Shown: positions 61,626 to 64,000 of the stretch, one piece after another | Layout: each line of letters opens with the position of its first letter | Numbering within the stretch: the stretch's first letter is position 1 | From: Escallonia rubra | Lineage: Eukaryota > Streptophyta > Magnoliopsida > Escalloniales > Escalloniaceae | NCBI GenBank assembly: GCA_033065855.1 | Contig: JAVXUO010000499.1 | Location: 1-64,000, forward strand | Length of the DNA: 64,000 nucleotides | Direction: 5' to 3' | Notes under the pieces: generated by a model | The model's input: the letters and a program-made list of their open reading frames with translations, nothing else | What the model was told of the DNA's origin: nothing | The model's database searches: none | Made by a program: the position numbers and the translations under genes

Positions 61626-62124
61626 GTACTAATACAAGTGCAGTAAGTTTAACCGGAAAAGTTTTCGAAGTCGTGCCAAAATACCTGCCATTGGTTCTGC
61701 ATGCATCTGGGATGGGGGAGTCTATGAAGGGGGAGGGCTAGCCAATCTTTTATAGCCTAGCCATTGATGAAAATTGTACTACAGAATAGTTTGCACCTTG
61801 TCGAATTATGAGCTTTTTCTTGGGGGGTGTAGGTGGGGAGGGGGTGTTACCTGCTGCAGCAGCACCAACCATACTGCCGTTGGAGTTTCTGCTGTTTGGA
61901 ACAAGCCTAGTCTTGTAGTGACCATGGGAGGTATAAAAGTCAGAGAGGGCCATGGAGATACACCTCAACTCCATCTTACCAATCATTGTGTCCATGTCCA
62001 GCACCACTCACACGTTAACCAGGGTGGTCGAGTTCTGAGCATTGACGATTTCTGGATAAAAATGTCGTAAACAGAAAAAGATAAAGGAGAGAGAGATGAT
62101 GAGGTGAGTACGTTTCATCTCCAT

Positions 62125-62308
62125 ATTGAACTTTAAGCTGAGATTCTGGATTTTCCGGTACTCCACTAGTGTTAGGCTAAGATAAAGATATATATATATA
62201 TATATAAGAGAACCTAATACTCAACCCCCAAAAGGTTAGGAAGATGGGCACTTAAAAAGAATCCTTAAAAAATTAAACAACAAAAAGTTCTATATGCGGT
62301 GTGCGATT

Positions 62309-62309
<1 letters not shown>
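62125..62309. other. 5' flank of GLR-C
   Basis: The old promoter side of the pseudogene, with an (AT)n tract near 62186-62205. No TATA box can be chosen with confidence. Confidence 0.4.

Positions 62310-62339
<30 letters not shown>
62310..62339. repeat. Poly(C) run of 30
   Basis: Thirty consecutive C on the plus strand, flanked by GTGCGATTT and TTTCTACTTT. G-runs of this length are rare in plant DNA and error-prone in sequencing. Confidence 0.9.
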
Positions 62340-64000
62340 TTTCTACTTTAAATTTAAGCATTAAAACCCCTACACTTATGAAAATTAGGCACCTTAGACG
62401 GATTTGTTGTGAATTGCATGAAATGACCAAAATACCTTTATGTCCTTACCCTATTTTGACTTAACTAGATGAAAGCACGTGCGATCCACGCAAATGTACA
62501 CCCTCGCAGAAAATGATGTTAGATTACCTTTATGTGAAATCATATTATTCATAAAAGCAAACAAACATAGCTATGATATTATTTTTAGGATCTTACTTTC
62601 GCTAGACTTTATTTCATGGAATAAGCACCAAAGGCTAGAAACATCTGTAATATTGTTCCATGAAGAGAAAAATTGTATTGAAGAAAATGTATTTTACTCT
62701 TTAATGTAGTTTATTCCGACTTAGATTTAAAACTCAAGTTTGCCAACATATTTAGATGACAAGTGCAAACCTACAAGTCTTCAAGTAATCTTCACATAGT
62801 TTGTACAATTTAAATCTAATGAACTATACTCATTATATTTATCATGTCATCTTGCTAAGCGTTCTAAGCATTCTGCTTATATAAAACATGCTAACAACAA
62901 ATATATAGACAATCACTCGTAGATTATCATTATATTAAGTGCTACTGAGCGCTAGGCAAAGAAATAATTGATTTTAATTATTTTGTCACAACAAAAAAAC
63001 TGTTTTAATTTCATCAAAATTCTCTTTAAGTTGTAACTGGCTCAAAATTTCTTTCATTGTATTCTCCTCATGAAATTTGCTTACTCAAATACGTTGACTG
63101 GATGCACCACTTACCAATTGTGCCAGTGCGATAATCCCCTTCATTTGTGAATCGGATAATCTCCTAACCAAATTATTAATGTAACATATTTTTATGTTAG
63201 GAATAGGTTAATCAAGAGGTATCAAGTAAAGAACAAAGATACAAATAGATTACAATGAGATTCGTTAAATGGAAATTATGGAGCTCGCTTTTAGACGACA
63301 TCATGAAAATCATATAAGCATATACTAATTTCAAAAAGAATTTATGTCTTCATTATGTGAGCAAAAGCTGTAGATACCACTTTTGCTCGTTAACAAAAAA
63401 TTTCAAAGTCAGGGTGTGTGACGCACAAAAATCTTACCTTGAAACTAAGCTTGGTGCTCTACTATAACAACAAAGTTATGAATATACAACACTTTGCATA
63501 TTCAACGCGTATTTTCTCTTTAATTGCTTTAGACATAAAAAAAAATAGAGTAAATTGCTTTATAATGGATAAAATGCTTCAACCCAGTAATTCAATCTAG
63601 GATAAATTTGGTGTACTTTTTGGTCACCTTTAATTGCTTTAGACATAAAAAATATGATCAGGACTAAGACCTAGTTTAAGGATAGTCTCACTTTGGTTAC
63701 TTGGAACATGGTGAATCATCATTTTTCTATCAAGTCAACGCTGATATAATGTTGCTAGTATAATGCTCAAAACTTTTAAAGTTGAATTAATTATGACCAA
63801 GATGTTTGTCCAAACGAAGATGATAATCTTTCTTTCTATTAATGAGTTTTTCAAGTTTAAATTAAAATGTATTTGTCTTGCTTATTGGTAAAGGAGTGAC
63901 ATAAGTTCCCACACAAACAATTAGGTAAAGTTCTTTTATAGTCACAAGTTGAAAACCTTGATGATTGCTATAATTGTTGAGTTAAAGTTGTTTAGATCAT
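62340..64000. other. Intergenic, nothing recognised
   Basis: AT-rich, with no supportable gene. A 24-bp word starting TTTAATTGCTTTAGACATAA occurs twice (about 63520 and 63630). Small ORFs (62479-62709, 63418-63600) show no family features. Confidence 0.5.

Larger units (their letters stand above)
49115..62124 (-). pseudogene. Glutamate receptor-like gene copy C, multiply disrupted pseudogene
   Basis: It has the same five-exon plan as copies A and B but diverged sequence. Exon 1 is 62124-61851, exon 2 53019-51702, exon 3 51365-51056, exon 4 50525-50129, and exon 5 50066-49819 plus 49310-49115. GLR motifs remain: TLPYTESGV, the pore [21 protein letters not shown], and M4 SFWGLFLIVGVA. Lesions read directly: TGA at 62008-62010; loss of one A near 53004; a net 2-nt loss near 52870-52900; TGA at 52394-52396 where Trp is expected; a frame change near 52045-52070; 2 extra nt in exon 4 near 50508; a solo LTR (49315-49818) inside exon 5; and TAA at 49280-49282. 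Intron 1 is 8.8 kb because it holds a copia element. Exon 3 is 3 nt shorter than in B and stays in frame. So many lesions rule out sequencing error. Confidence 0.9.

Overview
The window looks like nuclear DNA of a flowering plant, probably a eudicot. The host genes have introns and belong to the plant glutamate receptor-like (GLR) family. The rest is AT-rich intergenic DNA filled with plant-type transposable elements (CACTA, Helitron, hAT, LINE, Ty1/copia, Ty3/gypsy, MITE). I found no bacterial operon, CRISPR array, rRNA or tRNA gene. The species cannot be named from sequence alone.

Host genes. Three GLR genes of the GLR2-like clade lie in tandem on the minus strand with the same five-exon plan. 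GLR-A (35-5823) has its last exon beyond the left edge and a 1-nt deletion in exon 2. GLR-B (38148-44610) is intact; its five exons join in phase into a predicted 973-residue channel subunit. GLR-C (49115-62124) is a dead copy with several frameshifts and stops, a solo LTR inside its last exon and a 7.5-kb copia element in intron 1. GLR-A and GLR-B belong to a recent duplication of about 9 kb (1-9017 and 38812-47758). It includes the 5' flank and a long inverted-repeat element 1.2 kb upstream of each gene.

Layout. 1-9159: GLR-A, its promoter side and the inverted-repeat element. 9180-18100: fragments of a gypsy LTR and leader, a SIRE-like copia 3' end with its LTR, a hAT terminus, a 3.4-kb LTR-like element with a CA-rich core, and a LINE RNase H remnant. 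18590-18920: a minisatellite. 19.6-38.0 kb: two related non-autonomous Helitrons. The first is split by an 11.0-kb CACTA element (21981-33000) with intact termini and target-site duplication but a broken TNP2 transposase. The second carries a LINE fragment (36909-37924) and a hairpin MITE. 38.1-47.8 kb: GLR-B and its duplicated flank. 47.8-49.1 kb: LTR remnants. 49.1-62.1 kb: GLR-C with the copia element 54124-61625. 62.1-64 kb: no recognised gene, but a run of 30 C.

Function. Only GLR-B looks able to make a protein, a ligand-gated cation channel subunit of plant membranes. The rest records duplication, decay and nested insertion. I found no clearly new multi-gene system. The best leads are the inverted-repeat element shared by the A and B flanks, the palindrome array in the SIRE-like LTR, the CT tracts abutting GLR splice donors, and the solo LTR inside a GLR exon.
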